Assembly (NCBI GenBank): GCA_003577315.1
Contig: QEVK01000010.1
Location: 29,253 to 93,252 of the forward strand
Source: Hyphomicrobiales bacterium
Lineage (GTDB): Bacteria > Pseudomonadota > Alphaproteobacteria > Rhizobiales > Rhizobiaceae
Direction of reading: 5' to 3'
DNA: 64,000 bases
How positions within the stretch are numbered: position 1 is the stretch's first letter; each line of letters opens with the position of its first letter. Shown in pieces: positions 42,926 to 51,790 of the stretch. A program made the position numbers and the translations under genes. The notes under the pieces were generated by a model. It had not been told where the DNA came from, did no database searches, and worked only from the letters and a program-made list of their open reading frames with translations.

Positions 42926-43775
42926 CGGCTTGTTCTCCATTCTCCGGCACCCAGGATCGGAGCTCCGGCATCCCCAGCACATGGGCGGCCAGAAGCGCTA
43001 TCTGGGCGTCGAGCATGTTCTTCCCGTAGACGACGCGGCACCCGATCCGCCGCGCGGCGGCGAGCAGCGGCGTGACGCGCGGCGTCATGATCACCTCGGC
43101 CACGATCGCCGTGCCATCCAGGCTGGCCGCATCCAGCGGCAGCGGGTCCTCCGGGCGAAGGCCTGCCGAAGTCCCGTTGATGACGAGATCGTGCCTCGAC
43201 GCATCGCGGCTGCCGAGCGACAGGCCGGCGCCCGGATAGTGACGGCGAAGTTCGGCGAGCAGGGCCTCGGCGGATTGCGGGCTGCGATTATGGATCGTCA
43301 GCTCCGATACGCCCCCGGCAAGCAGGCCGAACGCGATCGCGCGGGCCGCCCCGCCGGCGCCGGCCAGATAGACGCGCATGCCGGATGCCAAGGCGACGCC
43401 GTCGTTGCGCAGGCCCTGGACGAAGCCGAGGCCGTCATACATATCCCCGGCCATGCGGCCGTTCTCGAAGCGGATGGCATTGACCGCGCCGGTCATGCGG
43501 CCGGCCGCGCCCAGTTCGTCGCACAGCGCGGCCGCGGCGATCTTGTGCGGCACGGTGACGATCAGCCCGTCCATGTTGCGGATCGTCATCGCCGCCCTTG
43601 CCAGACCGGCAAGTTCGCTCGCGCCGACATGCATCGGCACGACCACGGCATTGGTCCCGGTCCGGGCAAACATCCGGTTCATCAATTGCGGCGTGCGGAC
43701 GTGGTGGATCGGATCGGCCACGATGCCGATCAGCCGCGTCTCACCGTCGATCAAGCGATCTTCGAGCCGTTCCAC
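42918..43775 (-). CDS. Shikimate/quinate dehydrogenase-like protein (AroE family)
   Basis: A 285-residue AroE-fold enzyme. The substrate-binding lysine is in VTVPHKIAAAA, the asparagine in AVNAIRFENG, and the aspartate in GDMYDGLGF. The NAD(P) domain begins GAGGAARAIAFGLLAG, followed by HNRS. No ATG exists near the expected N-terminus; I placed the start at a GTG (43775) with a G-rich sequence upstream, and a GTG at 43790 is also possible. Within a catabolic operon it more likely oxidises a quinate-like or cyclic hydroxy acid than serves aromatic synthesis. It overlaps the next gene by eight bases. Confidence 0.85.
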   Translation of the reverse strand: MERLEDRLIDGETRLIGIVADPIHHVRTPQLMNRMFARTGTNAVVVPMHVGASELAGLARAAMTIRNMDGLIVTVPHKIAAAALCDELGAAGRMTGAVNAIRFENGRMAGDMYDGLGFVQGLRNDGVALASGMRVYLAGAGGAARAIAFGLLAGGVSELTIHNRSPQSAEALLAELRRHYPGAGLSLGSRDASRHDLVINGTSAGLRPEDPLPLDAASLDGTAIVAEVIMTPRVTPLLAAARRIGCRVVYGKNMLDAQIALLAAHVLGMPELRSWVPENGEQADV

Positions 43776-43908
43776 GTCAGCGACCCCCACCGCGGCCGCA
43801 TTCGAGCGCGATGGACAGCGCGTCGGCCGGGGGTCCGGAAATGACCGTGATTGCAGAGGGATGAGGCATGTGTCGGATTCTTCGTGTCGGGTTGTGGAAA
43901 TCGCCGGC

Positions 43909-44388
43909 CTAGGCGAGCCCTTCGAAGCGGGTGACGGCTTTGCGGAACCGCTCCGGAAGCGACACCTTCTCGCCCGACCCGCCATCGACGAAGACGCAGA
44001 CCGCGCTTCCCTTGCCGACGAGGCCGTCGTTCCAGACGCCGTAGGTCTGGACGCAACTCGTGGCGCCGAGCTTCTCGACGCGCGCCGTCACCAGAACGCG
44101 ATCATACATTTTCAGCGAGCGGCTGAAGGTGAAGTCGAGGGTCCTGACGACGGGGCCGGCTTCGGTCGGCGCCGGCCAGCCGCCCATCATCATGCGGATA
44201 TAACGCGTACGGGCTTCCTGGCACCAATCGAGAAAGATCAGGTTGTTGACGTGGCCGTAGGCATCCATGTCCGACCAGCCGCTGGCGCGCGTGATCCCGA
44301 AACGCCACCCTTCCTCGACTCCGAATGCGCGGGACAGTTCGGGACTGAGTTCGTTCGCATCAAGCGGGAGGCTTTGATGACTGCTCAT
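43909..44388 (-). CDS. Acyl-CoA thioesterase (4HBT hotdog family)
   Basis: A 159-residue hotdog-fold thioesterase. The active-site region is WSDMDAYGHVNNLIFLDWCQEARTRY, with the aspartate and the H-x-N-N of the 4-hydroxybenzoyl-CoA/YbgC type. It hydrolyses acyl- or aryl-CoA and may release product or rescue CoA in this pathway. Its start overlaps the end of the GntR gene by 29 bases, so the two are one transcript. A 133-base gap to the AroE-like gene holds no other gene. Confidence 0.9.
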   Translation of the reverse strand: MSSHQSLPLDANELSPELSRAFGVEEGWRFGITRASGWSDMDAYGHVNNLIFLDWCQEARTRYIRMMMGGWPAPTEAGPVVRTLDFTFSRSLKMYDRVLVTARVEKLGATSCVQTYGVWNDGLVGKGSAVCVFVDGGSGEKVSLPERFRKAVTRFEGLA

Positions 44389-45070
44389 TATGGTGTGCTC
44401 CGGCTTTCACCGCCTGCTGCCTGGATATGAGGAACTGCAAGGCTGTATTGATGAGCTTCCTCGACAGGGCCTCCGCGCGCTGCGGATCTCTGGCCCTCAA
44501 GGCCTCCAGTATTTCTTTCCAGATGGCGACGGATTCGCCACGGCGTTCGGTCGTCGTGTGGTCGAGCGCCTCACCCGTATAGACGGCGCGCCAGATCGCG
44601 CGGCCGGTCAGCTCGTTGAGGAGCAGCGTCAGGTTGCGGTTGCCAGCCTGCTCGGCGATGATCATCTGCGCATCGATGGACTCCCGCCCGTAATCCTGCG
44701 CGACCGATCCGGCATCGGCCGCCAGTTCGGCCAGCCGCGCGACATGGCTTTCCATTTTCTCGATGAACGCGTCATCGGCGTTTTCGGCCGCGCGCGCGGC
44801 GGCGAGCCCGACGAGGACGCTGCGGATCTCGAAGATCTCATTGAGCTCCGCCCCGCGGAAGTCGCGGACATAGGTGCCGCGGCGCGGCAGCAGTTCCACC
44901 AGCCCCGCCTGCTGGAGAATCCGCAGCGCATCGTGCACCGTCGCGCGGCTGACGCCGTAGCGTTCCGAAAGGGCGACGCCCTTGAGCCGCTCCCGCGGGC
45001 CGTATTCTCCGGTCAGGATCGCCGTCTTGATCGCCTCCGCGACCTGCTGGGGAACAGACAATGCAGTCAT
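44360..45070 (-). CDS. GntR-family transcriptional regulator, FadR subfamily
   Basis: A 236-residue regulator: winged helix-turn-helix (YGVSRATVHDALRILQQAGLVELLPRRGTYVRDF) and a helical FCD domain with ligand-type histidines. AGGAG precedes the ATG. It heads the operon running down to the acyl-CoA ligase at 37031 and so likely controls it, sensing a pathway acid. The TCGTCAGACGA operator of the first locus is not found upstream of this gene, so it has its own target. The next operon ends 138 bases upstream. Confidence 0.93.
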   Translation of the reverse strand: MTALSVPQQVAEAIKTAILTGEYGPRERLKGVALSERYGVSRATVHDALRILQQAGLVELLPRRGTYVRDFRGAELNEIFEIRSVLVGLAAARAAENADDAFIEKMESHVARLAELAADAGSVAQDYGRESIDAQMIIAEQAGNRNLTLLLNELTGRAIWRAVYTGEALDHTTTERRGESVAIWKEILEALRARDPQRAEALSRKLINTALQFLISRQQAVKAGAHHNEQSSKPPA

Positions 45071-45208
45071 GTGTTGCTCTCCTGGAATGGGTATCTCGCC
45101 CCGAAACACGGAAACTTCTAGTAAGAGCACATTTTACGTTCGTCCACATGGGCTCACGCGTCCGCGGTCCGCGCGGCAGCGAGGAACGGGGCTGCGCCGG
45201 CCGGACCA

Positions 45209-46573
45209 TCATGCCGCGCTCCGCATCGTCGCGACGATATCGCCCGCCAGGTCCGTCCTGAGATTGCCGGCGACGAACTCGGGATGGTCCAGCGTCGCCG
45301 CGATGAAATCCAGATTGGTCTTCGGCCCCGAAATGACGGTCTCCCTGACCGACTGCAACAATCGCCTGCGCGCCGCCTCGCGGTCGGGACCCCAGGCCAC
45401 GAGCTTGCCGATCATGGGGTCGTAGTAGGGTGTGACGGTATCGCCCTCGCGATAGCCGGTCTCGATGCGGATGCCTTCGCCTGCCGCGAGACGGAAGGTT
45501 TCGAGCCTGCCCGGCGACGGGCGGAAAGTCAGGGGGTCTTCGGCATAGATCCGGGCCTCGACAGCCCAGCCCTTGGCTTCGATCCTTTCCGGAAGGACGG
45601 CATCGAGCGTCTCGCCCGCGGCAAGCCTTATCTGGCTCTGCACGAGGTCGATGCCGGTGATCTCCTCCGTAACGGCATGCTCGACCTGGAGGCGCGTATT
45701 CACTTCGAGGAAGCCGAACCCGTCTTCGAGCGAATAGAGGGTCTCGACGGTGCCGATGCTGTCGTAGCCCATGCGGCCGAGCGCAGAGGTGACTTCGTCC
45801 GCCATGCGGGAGCGGGCCTCGAGGGGAAGCTTCGGGGCCGGCGCTTCCTCGATGACCTTCTGATGGCGTCGCTGGATCGAGCAGTCGCGATCGAACAGGC
45901 AACGGATACCGCCATGGCGATCGGCGAGCATCTGAAACTCGACATGCCGGGGCCGGACGATGAGCTTCTCGAGATAGAGCCCCGCCAGACCGAAATTCTG
46001 CCCGGCCTTCGCATTGAGGCGATCGAAGGCGGCCCGCAGCTCTTCCGCAGAGTGGACGGCCGTGATCCCCGAGCCGCCGCCGCCGCCGGCCGGCTTCATA
46101 AGGACGGGATAGCCGATGCGCTTCGCCTCGGTGAGCGCTTCTTCATAGGTGCGCAGGACCTCGCTGCTCGGCCCCATCGAGACGCCGAGCGCTTTCATCC
46201 GGTCGCGCGCCGTGGTCTTGTAGCCGAGATCGGCGATATGCCGCGGCGACGGGCCGATGAACACAGCGCCGGTCTCGATGACACGGCGGGCGAACTCCGC
46301 GTTCTCGGACAGGAAACCGTAACCGGGATGAACCGCGTCGATGTCCCGGGCCTTGACCAGATCGATCAGCGCATCCTGATTGAGATAGCTCGACCGCACC
46401 GGCGCCGGTCCCAGCGGATACGCCTCGTCGGCCTGCTCGAGATAGAAGGCGTCGGCGTCCGCTTCGGAATAGACCGCGACGGGCGACGCGCCCAACGCGC
46501 GGATGGCGCGGATGATGCGCGAGGCAGCCGCGCCACGGTTGGCGACGAGGATGCGCCTGAAGGGTCCGCTCAT
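45209..46573 (-). CDS. Biotin carboxylase subunit of an acyl-CoA carboxylase
   Basis: A 454-residue ATP-grasp enzyme that carboxylates biotin using bicarbonate and ATP. Motifs: the glycine-rich ATP loop MKPAGGGGGSGI, the metal and catalytic segment FGFLEVNTRLQVEHAVTEEITGIDLV, and EARIYAEDP. The biotin-acceptor domain fused in propionyl- or methylcrotonyl-CoA carboxylase alpha chains is absent; a separate 74-residue carrier is encoded at 49981. The start overlaps the LivM stop as ATGA. It is the last of twelve genes in the operon beginning at 56915. Confidence 0.93.
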   Translation of the reverse strand: MSGPFRRILVANRGAAASRIIRAIRALGASPVAVYSEADADAFYLEQADEAYPLGPAPVRSSYLNQDALIDLVKARDIDAVHPGYGFLSENAEFARRVIETGAVFIGPSPRHIADLGYKTTARDRMKALGVSMGPSSEVLRTYEEALTEAKRIGYPVLMKPAGGGGGSGITAVHSAEELRAAFDRLNAKAGQNFGLAGLYLEKLIVRPRHVEFQMLADRHGGIRCLFDRDCSIQRRHQKVIEEAPAPKLPLEARSRMADEVTSALGRMGYDSIGTVETLYSLEDGFGFLEVNTRLQVEHAVTEEITGIDLVQSQIRLAAGETLDAVLPERIEAKGWAVEARIYAEDPLTFRPSPGRLETFRLAAGEGIRIETGYREGDTVTPYYDPMIGKLVAWGPDREAARRRLLQSVRETVISGPKTNLDFIAATLDHPEFVAGNLRTDLAGDIVATMRSAA

Positions 46574-47568
46574 GCCGCTCCCCCCGCCGCCGGTGTCCTG
46601 GAAAAGCCGTTCCAGATCTTGCGGACGAGGCCGACCAGGCCCGTCGGCATGACGTACATGAAGATGATGACGGCAACGCCATAGATCGCCCACGGCGCCG
46701 CAGTGGATATCTCGCTGGCGAGGTTCGGGACGACGACCATGAAGACGGCCCCGAACAGCGCGCCCCACATCGTGCCGAGCCCGCCGATCACGATCGCCAG
46801 CAGGAAGGAGATCGAAAGGTGCAGGCTGAAGCTGTCGGGGGCGACGAACTGCACGACCACCGCGCTCAGCGCGCCGGCCACGCCCGTATAGAGCGCGCTC
46901 AGGCCAAAGGTCATCGTCTTATAGTACGAGACGTTGACGCCCATCGAGGCGGCCGCCGCGGGCTGGTCGCGGATCGCGATCATCGCCTGCCCGATGCGGC
47001 CGCGAAGCAGGTTGGCCGCGAACAGGAAGGCCAGCGCCAGGAAGAACAGGGTGAAATAATACAGCCACTGATCCGCCGTCAGTGGCAAGCCGAAGGGTGC
47101 TTTCGGCTTGCGGACGAATATGCCGACGACACCCTTGGTCCAGGCCTCGAAGACATGGAGCTTCAGGATCTGCGGCAGCGCCAGCGCAAGCCCGAAGGTC
47201 GCGAGCGCCAGATAGTGGCCTTCCAGCCGCAACGCGGGAATGCCGAACAGGATGCCGATCACCAGGCAGACGAGGCCGGCGATCGGGATCGTCGCCCAGT
47301 AAGGGATGCCGAAGCTGCTCACCAGGATCGCCGTCACATAGGCGCCGATCGCGAAGAACGCGCCGTGGCCGATCGATATCTGGCCGTTGTAGCCGACCAG
47401 CATGTTCAGCCCCAGCAGCGCGATGGCATAGAGCAGGATCATCGTCGCCTGGAAGGTCTGGTACTGCGTCAGGAGCACCGGCAGCAGAACGAGAACGACT
47501 GCCGTCGCCCCGATGAGCAGCGTCCGTCGCCGGCTTCCGGGCAAGGCTTGGGAGGAAGAGGCCGGCAT
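46570..47568 (-). CDS. livM: Branched-chain amino acid-type ABC transporter permease (LivM-like)
   Basis: A 332-residue inner-membrane permease with about nine hydrophobic segments and the LivM signature MLVGYNGQISIGHGAFFAIGAY and the EAA-like loop LRGRIGQAMIAIRDQPAAAASMGVN. It pairs with LivH to form the import channel. Members of this group also carry aromatic and dicarboxylic acids, so amino acids need not be the substrate. It lies three bases from livH and overlaps the biotin carboxylase gene. Confidence 0.94.
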   Translation of the reverse strand: MPASSSQALPGSRRRTLLIGATAVVLVLLPVLLTQYQTFQATMILLYAIALLGLNMLVGYNGQISIGHGAFFAIGAYVTAILVSSFGIPYWATIPIAGLVCLVIGILFGIPALRLEGHYLALATFGLALALPQILKLHVFEAWTKGVVGIFVRKPKAPFGLPLTADQWLYYFTLFFLALAFLFAANLLRGRIGQAMIAIRDQPAAAASMGVNVSYYKTMTFGLSALYTGVAGALSAVVVQFVAPDSFSLHLSISFLLAIVIGGLGTMWGALFGAVFMVVVPNLASEISTAAPWAIYGVAVIIFMYVMPTGLVGLVRKIWNGFSRTPAAGGAA

Positions 47569-47571
47569 GGA

Positions 47572-48441
47572 TCAGACCCTCTTTACGATGCGCTGGCCGA
47601 AGAGACCGGCCGGCTTGAACAGGAGAACGGCGATGATGATCATCAGCGTGGCGGTCAGCTTCAGCTCGGTGCCGATGACATAGGCGCCGAGCAGGTTCTC
47701 CAGCACGCCGATGATGAAGCCGCCGGCCACCGCGCCCCAGGGATTGTCGATGCCGCCGATCAGGGCGCCGGCGAAACCGTAGAGCAGGATGCCGCTCATC
47801 ATATTGGGCTCGAGGAACACGATCGGAGCCACCATCATGCCGGCGATCGCGCCGATCGCGGCCGCAAGGCCCCAGCCGAGAGCCAGCATGTGGGAGACGC
47901 GGATGCCGACGAGGCGCGCCGAGAGCGGGTTCTGGGCGCCGGCGCGAATGGCGAGCCCGACAGGCGTGTATTTGAAGAAGGCAAAGAGCAGAAGCAGCAC
48001 CGTGCCCGTCACCACGATCGCCCCCAACTGGTGGAAGGAAAGGAGGCCGTCGAAGATCAGGCGATTGGGGAACGGGCTCGGGAAGGTCTTGATCGTGTAG
48101 GTGAAAAGCAGCCCGGCGAGCGAGTTGAAGGTGATCATCAATCCGACGAACACGACGATGTTGGCGAGATGCGAGGCGTTCTCCAGCGGCCGCAGCACGG
48201 TGCGTTGCAGGAACGCGCCCCCGAGGAAGGCGATCACGACGGTGAGGAAGAACGCCGGCCAATAGGGCATGCCCCAGTGGATCAGCGCCCAGGCGATATA
48301 GGTCGCGAACATGCCCATCTCGCCCTGGGCGAAATTGATCTGGTGCGTCGACTGGTAGATCATGACGAGCGCCAGGGCGATGGAGGCATAGATGCCGCCC
48401 GTCGCCAGCCCGGCCACGACCTGTTGCAACAGCGCTTCCAT
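47572..48441 (-). CDS. livH: Branched-chain amino acid-type ABC transporter permease (LivH-like)
   Basis: A 289-residue permease with about eight hydrophobic segments; the N-terminus LLQQVVAGLATGGIYASIALALVMIYQSTHQINFAQGEMGMFATYIAW is the LivH signature, and the loop IRAGAQNPLSARLVGIRV contacts the ATPases. Partner of LivM. It lies 11 bases after livF in the operon. Confidence 0.95.
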   Translation of the reverse strand: MEALLQQVVAGLATGGIYASIALALVMIYQSTHQINFAQGEMGMFATYIAWALIHWGMPYWPAFFLTVVIAFLGGAFLQRTVLRPLENASHLANIVVFVGLMITFNSLAGLLFTYTIKTFPSPFPNRLIFDGLLSFHQLGAIVVTGTVLLLLFAFFKYTPVGLAIRAGAQNPLSARLVGIRVSHMLALGWGLAAAIGAIAGMMVAPIVFLEPNMMSGILLYGFAGALIGGIDNPWGAVAGGFIIGVLENLLGAYVIGTELKLTATLMIIIAVLLFKPAGLFGQRIVKRV

Positions 48442-48452
48442 CAGCCTTCTCC

Positions 48453-49163
48453 TCAGTAGCCCAGGTAGGAGCGACGGATACCGTCGTCGTTGGCGATCTC
48501 AGCGGCGGTTCCGCTCAGGACCAGCCTGCCGGTTTCCATGACGAAGGCGTGGTCGGCCACCTTGAGCGCGAGCGTGGCGTTCTGCTCGACGACGAGTATG
48601 CTGACGCCGTCCACGGTCCGGATCTGCTTCATGATCTCGAAAATCTCCTCGACGATCAGCGGCGCGAGGCCGACCGAAGGCTCGTCGAGCAGCAAGAGCC
48701 TCGGACGGGACACGATGCCGCGGGAAATGGCGAGCATCTGCTGCTCGCCGCCCGACAGCGTGCCGGCCTGCTGCATCCGCCGCTCCCGCAGGCGCGGGAA
48801 ATAGCTGTAGGCGCGCTCGATGGCGGCGGCGATATCGGCCTTGTTGCGCAGGAGATAGGCGCCGGCGCGCAGGTTTTCCTCGACGGTCAGCGCGAGAAAC
48901 GTGCCGCGCCCCACAGGAACATGCGCGATGCCGCGCCGGACGATGTCCTCGGGCGCCACGCCGACGAGGGACTTGCCGGCGAACTCGATGTCGCCCTTGA
49001 CGGTCACGAGCCCGCTGATGGCACGCAGAAGCGTGGTCTTGCCGGCGCCGTTGGCGCCGAGCACGGCGGTGAAGCCGCCTTCGTCCAGATGCACGTCGAG
49101 CCCATGCAGCACCTTCGTCCGGCCGTACCAGGCTTCCAGCCCCTTGATCGACAGAACCTTCAT
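48453..49163 (-). CDS. livF: ABC transporter ATP-binding protein (LivF-like)
   Basis: A 236-residue ATPase with Walker A GANGAGKTT, signature LSGGEQQMLAIS, Walker B LLLLDEPSVGLAP and switch histidine region following ILVVEQNATLAL. Energises import with LivG. The ATG and the LivG stop share one base (TGATG), indicating coupled translation. Confidence 0.95.
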   Translation of the reverse strand: MKVLSIKGLEAWYGRTKVLHGLDVHLDEGGFTAVLGANGAGKTTLLRAISGLVTVKGDIEFAGKSLVGVAPEDIVRRGIAHVPVGRGTFLALTVEENLRAGAYLLRNKADIAAAIERAYSYFPRLRERRMQQAGTLSGGEQQMLAISRGIVSRPRLLLLDEPSVGLAPLIVEEIFEIMKQIRTVDGVSILVVEQNATLALKVADHAFVMETGRLVLSGTAAEIANDDGIRRSYLGY

Positions 49164-49969
49164 CAGGCGCCTCCCAGATATGCGCGGATGACATCGGGAT
49201 TGCGCTGCACCTGTGCCGGTGTTCCGTCGGCGATGACGGCGCCGAAATTCAGTGCCACCACCTGGTCCGAAATGCTCATCACCAGGCTCATGTGATGTTC
49301 GACGAGAAGCACGGTGAGGCTGAACTCGTCCCGCACGCGCCTGATGAGGCCGGCAAGTTCGGTCACTTCTTCATGGTTGATGCCGCAGGCGGGCTCGTCG
49401 AGCAGCAGCATCGTCGGCTCGAGCGCGAGCGCACGCGCGATCTCGACGCGCTTCTGCGTGCCGAACGGCAGGTCGCCGACATTCTCGTGCGCGACCTGCG
49501 TCAGGTCGAGAAGCTCGAGAAGCTCCTGCGACTTGCGTTGCGTCGCGGCCTCCTCCGCCCTGACGGTGGCGGTACGGAACAGGTTTTGCAGATAGCCGCT
49601 CCTCGCCCGGGCGAAAGCACCCATCCTGACGTTCTCGAGCACCGACATGGAGCCGAAGAGGGCGAGGTTCTGGAAGGATCGGGCCATGCCGAGCCGCGCG
49701 ATCCCGTGGCTTGGCACCGGGCCGAGCGAGCGGCCCCTGTAGCGGATATCGCCCGACGTATAGTGATAGTGGCGGCTGAGACAGTTGAAGAGCGTCGTCT
49801 TGCCGGCGCCGTTGGGGCCGATCAACCCGCAGATCTGCCCTTCCTGCACGCTGAAGCTGACATCGTTCAGCGCGAGCAGGCCGCTGAAGCGCACGGTCAC
49901 ATGCTCGACCTCGAGGAGAGCGCTTCGGGGCGGAGCGGCCTGCGACGGTATGGAGCGCGCGTCGGTCAT
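49163..49969 (-). CDS. livG: ABC transporter ATP-binding protein (LivG-like)
   Basis: A 268-residue ATPase: Walker A GPNGAGKTT, a modified signature LPFGTQKRVEIARAL (as usual for LivG), Walker B MLLLDEPACGI and switch segment LLVEHHMSLVM. I use the ATG at 49969; a TTG at 49984 overlapping the previous stop is possible. It forms the importer with LivF, LivH, LivM and the binding protein at 52387. Confidence 0.93.
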   Translation of the reverse strand: MTDARSIPSQAAPPRSALLEVEHVTVRFSGLLALNDVSFSVQEGQICGLIGPNGAGKTTLFNCLSRHYHYTSGDIRYRGRSLGPVPSHGIARLGMARSFQNLALFGSMSVLENVRMGAFARARSGYLQNLFRTATVRAEEAATQRKSQELLELLDLTQVAHENVGDLPFGTQKRVEIARALALEPTMLLLDEPACGINHEEVTELAGLIRRVRDEFSLTVLLVEHHMSLVMSISDQVVALNFGAVIADGTPAQVQRNPDVIRAYLGGA

Positions 49970-49980
49970 CTGCCGGCTCG

Positions 49981-50205
49981 TCAAAGGACGTCGATGCGGG
50001 CGACCGTCTGGCCCTCGGCCACGTCATCTCCCTGCGCCACGAGAATGTCGATGAGCCTGCCGGGCTTAGAGGCACCGACCGGGATCTCCATCTTCATGCT
50101 TTCGATCACGAGGATCTCGTCGCCGGCGGCGAGGTCGTCGCCGGGCCTGGCGACGATTTCCCAGACGGTGCCGGGCGTTTCGGCCTTGATGTCGAGGACG
50201 GCCAT
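49981..50205 (-). CDS. Biotin carboxyl carrier protein (stand-alone biotinyl domain)
   Basis: A 74-residue single biotinyl/lipoyl-type domain with the biotinylation motif ESMKMEIPV. It has no N-terminal extension, unlike AccB of the housekeeping acetyl-CoA carboxylase, and matches the domain normally fused to alpha subunits of acyl-CoA carboxylases. It should shuttle carboxybiotin between the carboxylase at 45209 and the carboxyltransferase at 53653 encoded in the same operon. It is found 12 bases after the lactonase-like gene. Confidence 0.93.
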   Translation of the reverse strand: MAVLDIKAETPGTVWEIVARPGDDLAAGDEILVIESMKMEIPVGASKPGRLIDILVAQGDDVAEGQTVARIDVL

Positions 50206-50217
50206 CGCTGATTCCTT

Positions 50218-50976
50218 TCAGACAAACATGTCGGGCGCCGCGCGCAGCGCTTCCCATTGCACGGGGTCGTGCCCGTAGATCAGCTCGATGCCCTGCTCGC
50301 GATAGTCCATCAGGCGCCGCAGCGCGGCGCGCGCGGCGTCCTTGTCGCGGCACACCATCGAGGGCGTAAGCCGTTCGAGATTCTCCCTGAGATAGCAGGC
50401 ATCGCCGCACAGCAGTATCCGCCGGCCCGCCATGGCGATGCGCACCGACTGATGGCCGGGCGTGTGGCCATAGGTCGGCAGGCAGACAACGGACCCGTCC
50501 CCGAAAACGTCATGCTCTCCCTCCACGAGATGGAGATGGTCGGAGCAATGAGCATAGTCGTCGGGATTGTAGTTGTTCGCCGCGATCTCGAGCGGATCGT
50601 TGGCCGCCTGCCATTCCCGCCGCTGCACGATGACCCGCGCGTCGGGCAGGCAGATGTTTCCGCCGCAGTGGTCGTAGTGAAGATGCGTGTTGATGATCAG
50701 GTCGACATCCGCCGGGCCGAAGCCGATGCGCGCGATCTGCGCGTCCACCACCTCGGACGGCGTGATGTTAATCGTGAAATAGCGCGCCACCTCGCCCAAT
50801 CGCGCGACGCTGCCGCCGGCGATCTCGGGGTGGATGCCGGTGTCGACCATCGCCCGCCCTTTAGGGTGGTCGATGAGATAGCAGGGAACGGGCACCGTGA
50901 TCTTGCCCTTCGATCCCGGCAGGAACGATCCGAACGGCAGCGTGATCGTGCCGGTCGAGAAGGCATGGAGGCGCAT
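50218..50976 (-). CDS. Metallo-beta-lactamase-fold hydrolase resembling AHL/gamma-butyrolactone lactonases
   Basis: A 252-residue protein with the dinuclear metal motif THLHYDHCGGN, further ligands in YGHTPGHQS, LCGDACYL and YGHDPVQW. These positions match AiiA/AttM(BlcC)-type lactonases. AttM-like enzymes open N-acyl-homoserine lactones and gamma-butyrolactone. Inside a catabolic operon with CoA ligases, hydrolysis of a lactone intermediate is the more likely role; quorum quenching is the alternative. It starts 14 bases after the SDR gene. Confidence 0.85.
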   Translation of the reverse strand: MRLHAFSTGTITLPFGSFLPGSKGKITVPVPCYLIDHPKGRAMVDTGIHPEIAGGSVARLGEVARYFTINITPSEVVDAQIARIGFGPADVDLIINTHLHYDHCGGNICLPDARVIVQRREWQAANDPLEIAANNYNPDDYAHCSDHLHLVEGEHDVFGDGSVVCLPTYGHTPGHQSVRIAMAGRRILLCGDACYLRENLERLTPSMVCRDKDAARAALRRLMDYREQGIELIYGHDPVQWEALRAAPDMFV

Positions 50977-50990
50977 CTGCGACGGGCGGC

Positions 50991-51782
50991 TCACAGCGTG
51001 ATGCCTCCATCCACCGGCAGCTCGACGCCGTTGATGTAGGCGCTGTCGTCCGACGCCAGGAAGACCGCCGCCCTGGCTATGTCCCATGGCGTGCCCATGC
51101 GGCCGGGGGGGCAGCGCCGGTGCCGCTTGGCCAGTTCCTCCTCCTGCCGTTCCGGCGGGAAATCCTTGAGAAGGTTCGAGCGGATTTGCGGCGTGTCGAT
51201 CAGGCCCGGGAGGATCGTGTTGCAGCGAATCTGGTTCTTCGCGTAGCGCCGGCCGATCATCCTGGAGAACTGGTTGAGGCCGGCCTTCGAGCTGTAATAG
51301 GAGAAATAGTCGGCACCCGCCCACCGGATGGACGCGATCGAGGAGATGTTGACGATCGCACCCCCGCCGCCTTCGACCATGGCGGGGATCGCGTGCTTGC
51401 AAAGCAGGAAGGTGCTCTTGAGATTGATGGCAAAGACGCGGTCCCAGGAGGCTTCGCTCGTATCTTCCAGCGCCTCGACCGCATATGTGCCGACATTGTT
51501 GTGAAGCACGTCGATGCGGCCAAAGCGCCGAAGCGTCTCGGCGACGAGCGCGGCGACCTCGGTTTCCTTCGTCACGTCGCACTGGATGGCGAGGCTCTCC
51601 CCGCCTTCCCCGGCGATCTCGGCGGCGGTCGCCTCGGCGGCGGCGATGTTGATATCGGCTGCGACCACCTTCGCGCCTTCGCGGGCGTAGAGCACCGCCG
51701 CGGCGGCGCCATTGCTCCAGCCGTCCGGCGACGAGCCGGCGCCACTGACCAGAACGACCTTGCCTTCGACCTTGCCTGCCAT
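50991..51782 (-). CDS. SDR-family oxidoreductase
   Basis: A 263-residue short-chain dehydrogenase. The cofactor region SGAGSSPDGWSNGAAAAVLYAREGAKVVAADIN includes an insertion after TGxxx typical of one SDR subgroup, and the aspartate in AADIN favours NAD. Catalytic residues are NISSIASIRWAGADYFSYYSSKAG. It ends with GVELPVDGGITL as usual. Likely a dehydrogenation step on a cyclic alcohol. It is flanked closely by the CMD-like gene (eight bases) and the lactonase-like gene. Confidence 0.92.
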   Translation of the reverse strand: MAGKVEGKVVLVSGAGSSPDGWSNGAAAAVLYAREGAKVVAADINIAAAEATAAEIAGEGGESLAIQCDVTKETEVAALVAETLRRFGRIDVLHNNVGTYAVEALEDTSEASWDRVFAINLKSTFLLCKHAIPAMVEGGGGAIVNISSIASIRWAGADYFSYYSSKAGLNQFSRMIGRRYAKNQIRCNTILPGLIDTPQIRSNLLKDFPPERQEEELAKRHRRCPPGRMGTPWDIARAAVFLASDDSAYINGVELPVDGGITL

Positions 51783-51790
51783 CGGAGCTC

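Noticed and set aside
50218..50976. A quorum-quenching locus
   Set aside because: The hydrolase resembles AHL lactonases, but no LuxI/LuxR-type gene is present and all neighbours are catabolic, so signal degradation is not the preferred interpretation.
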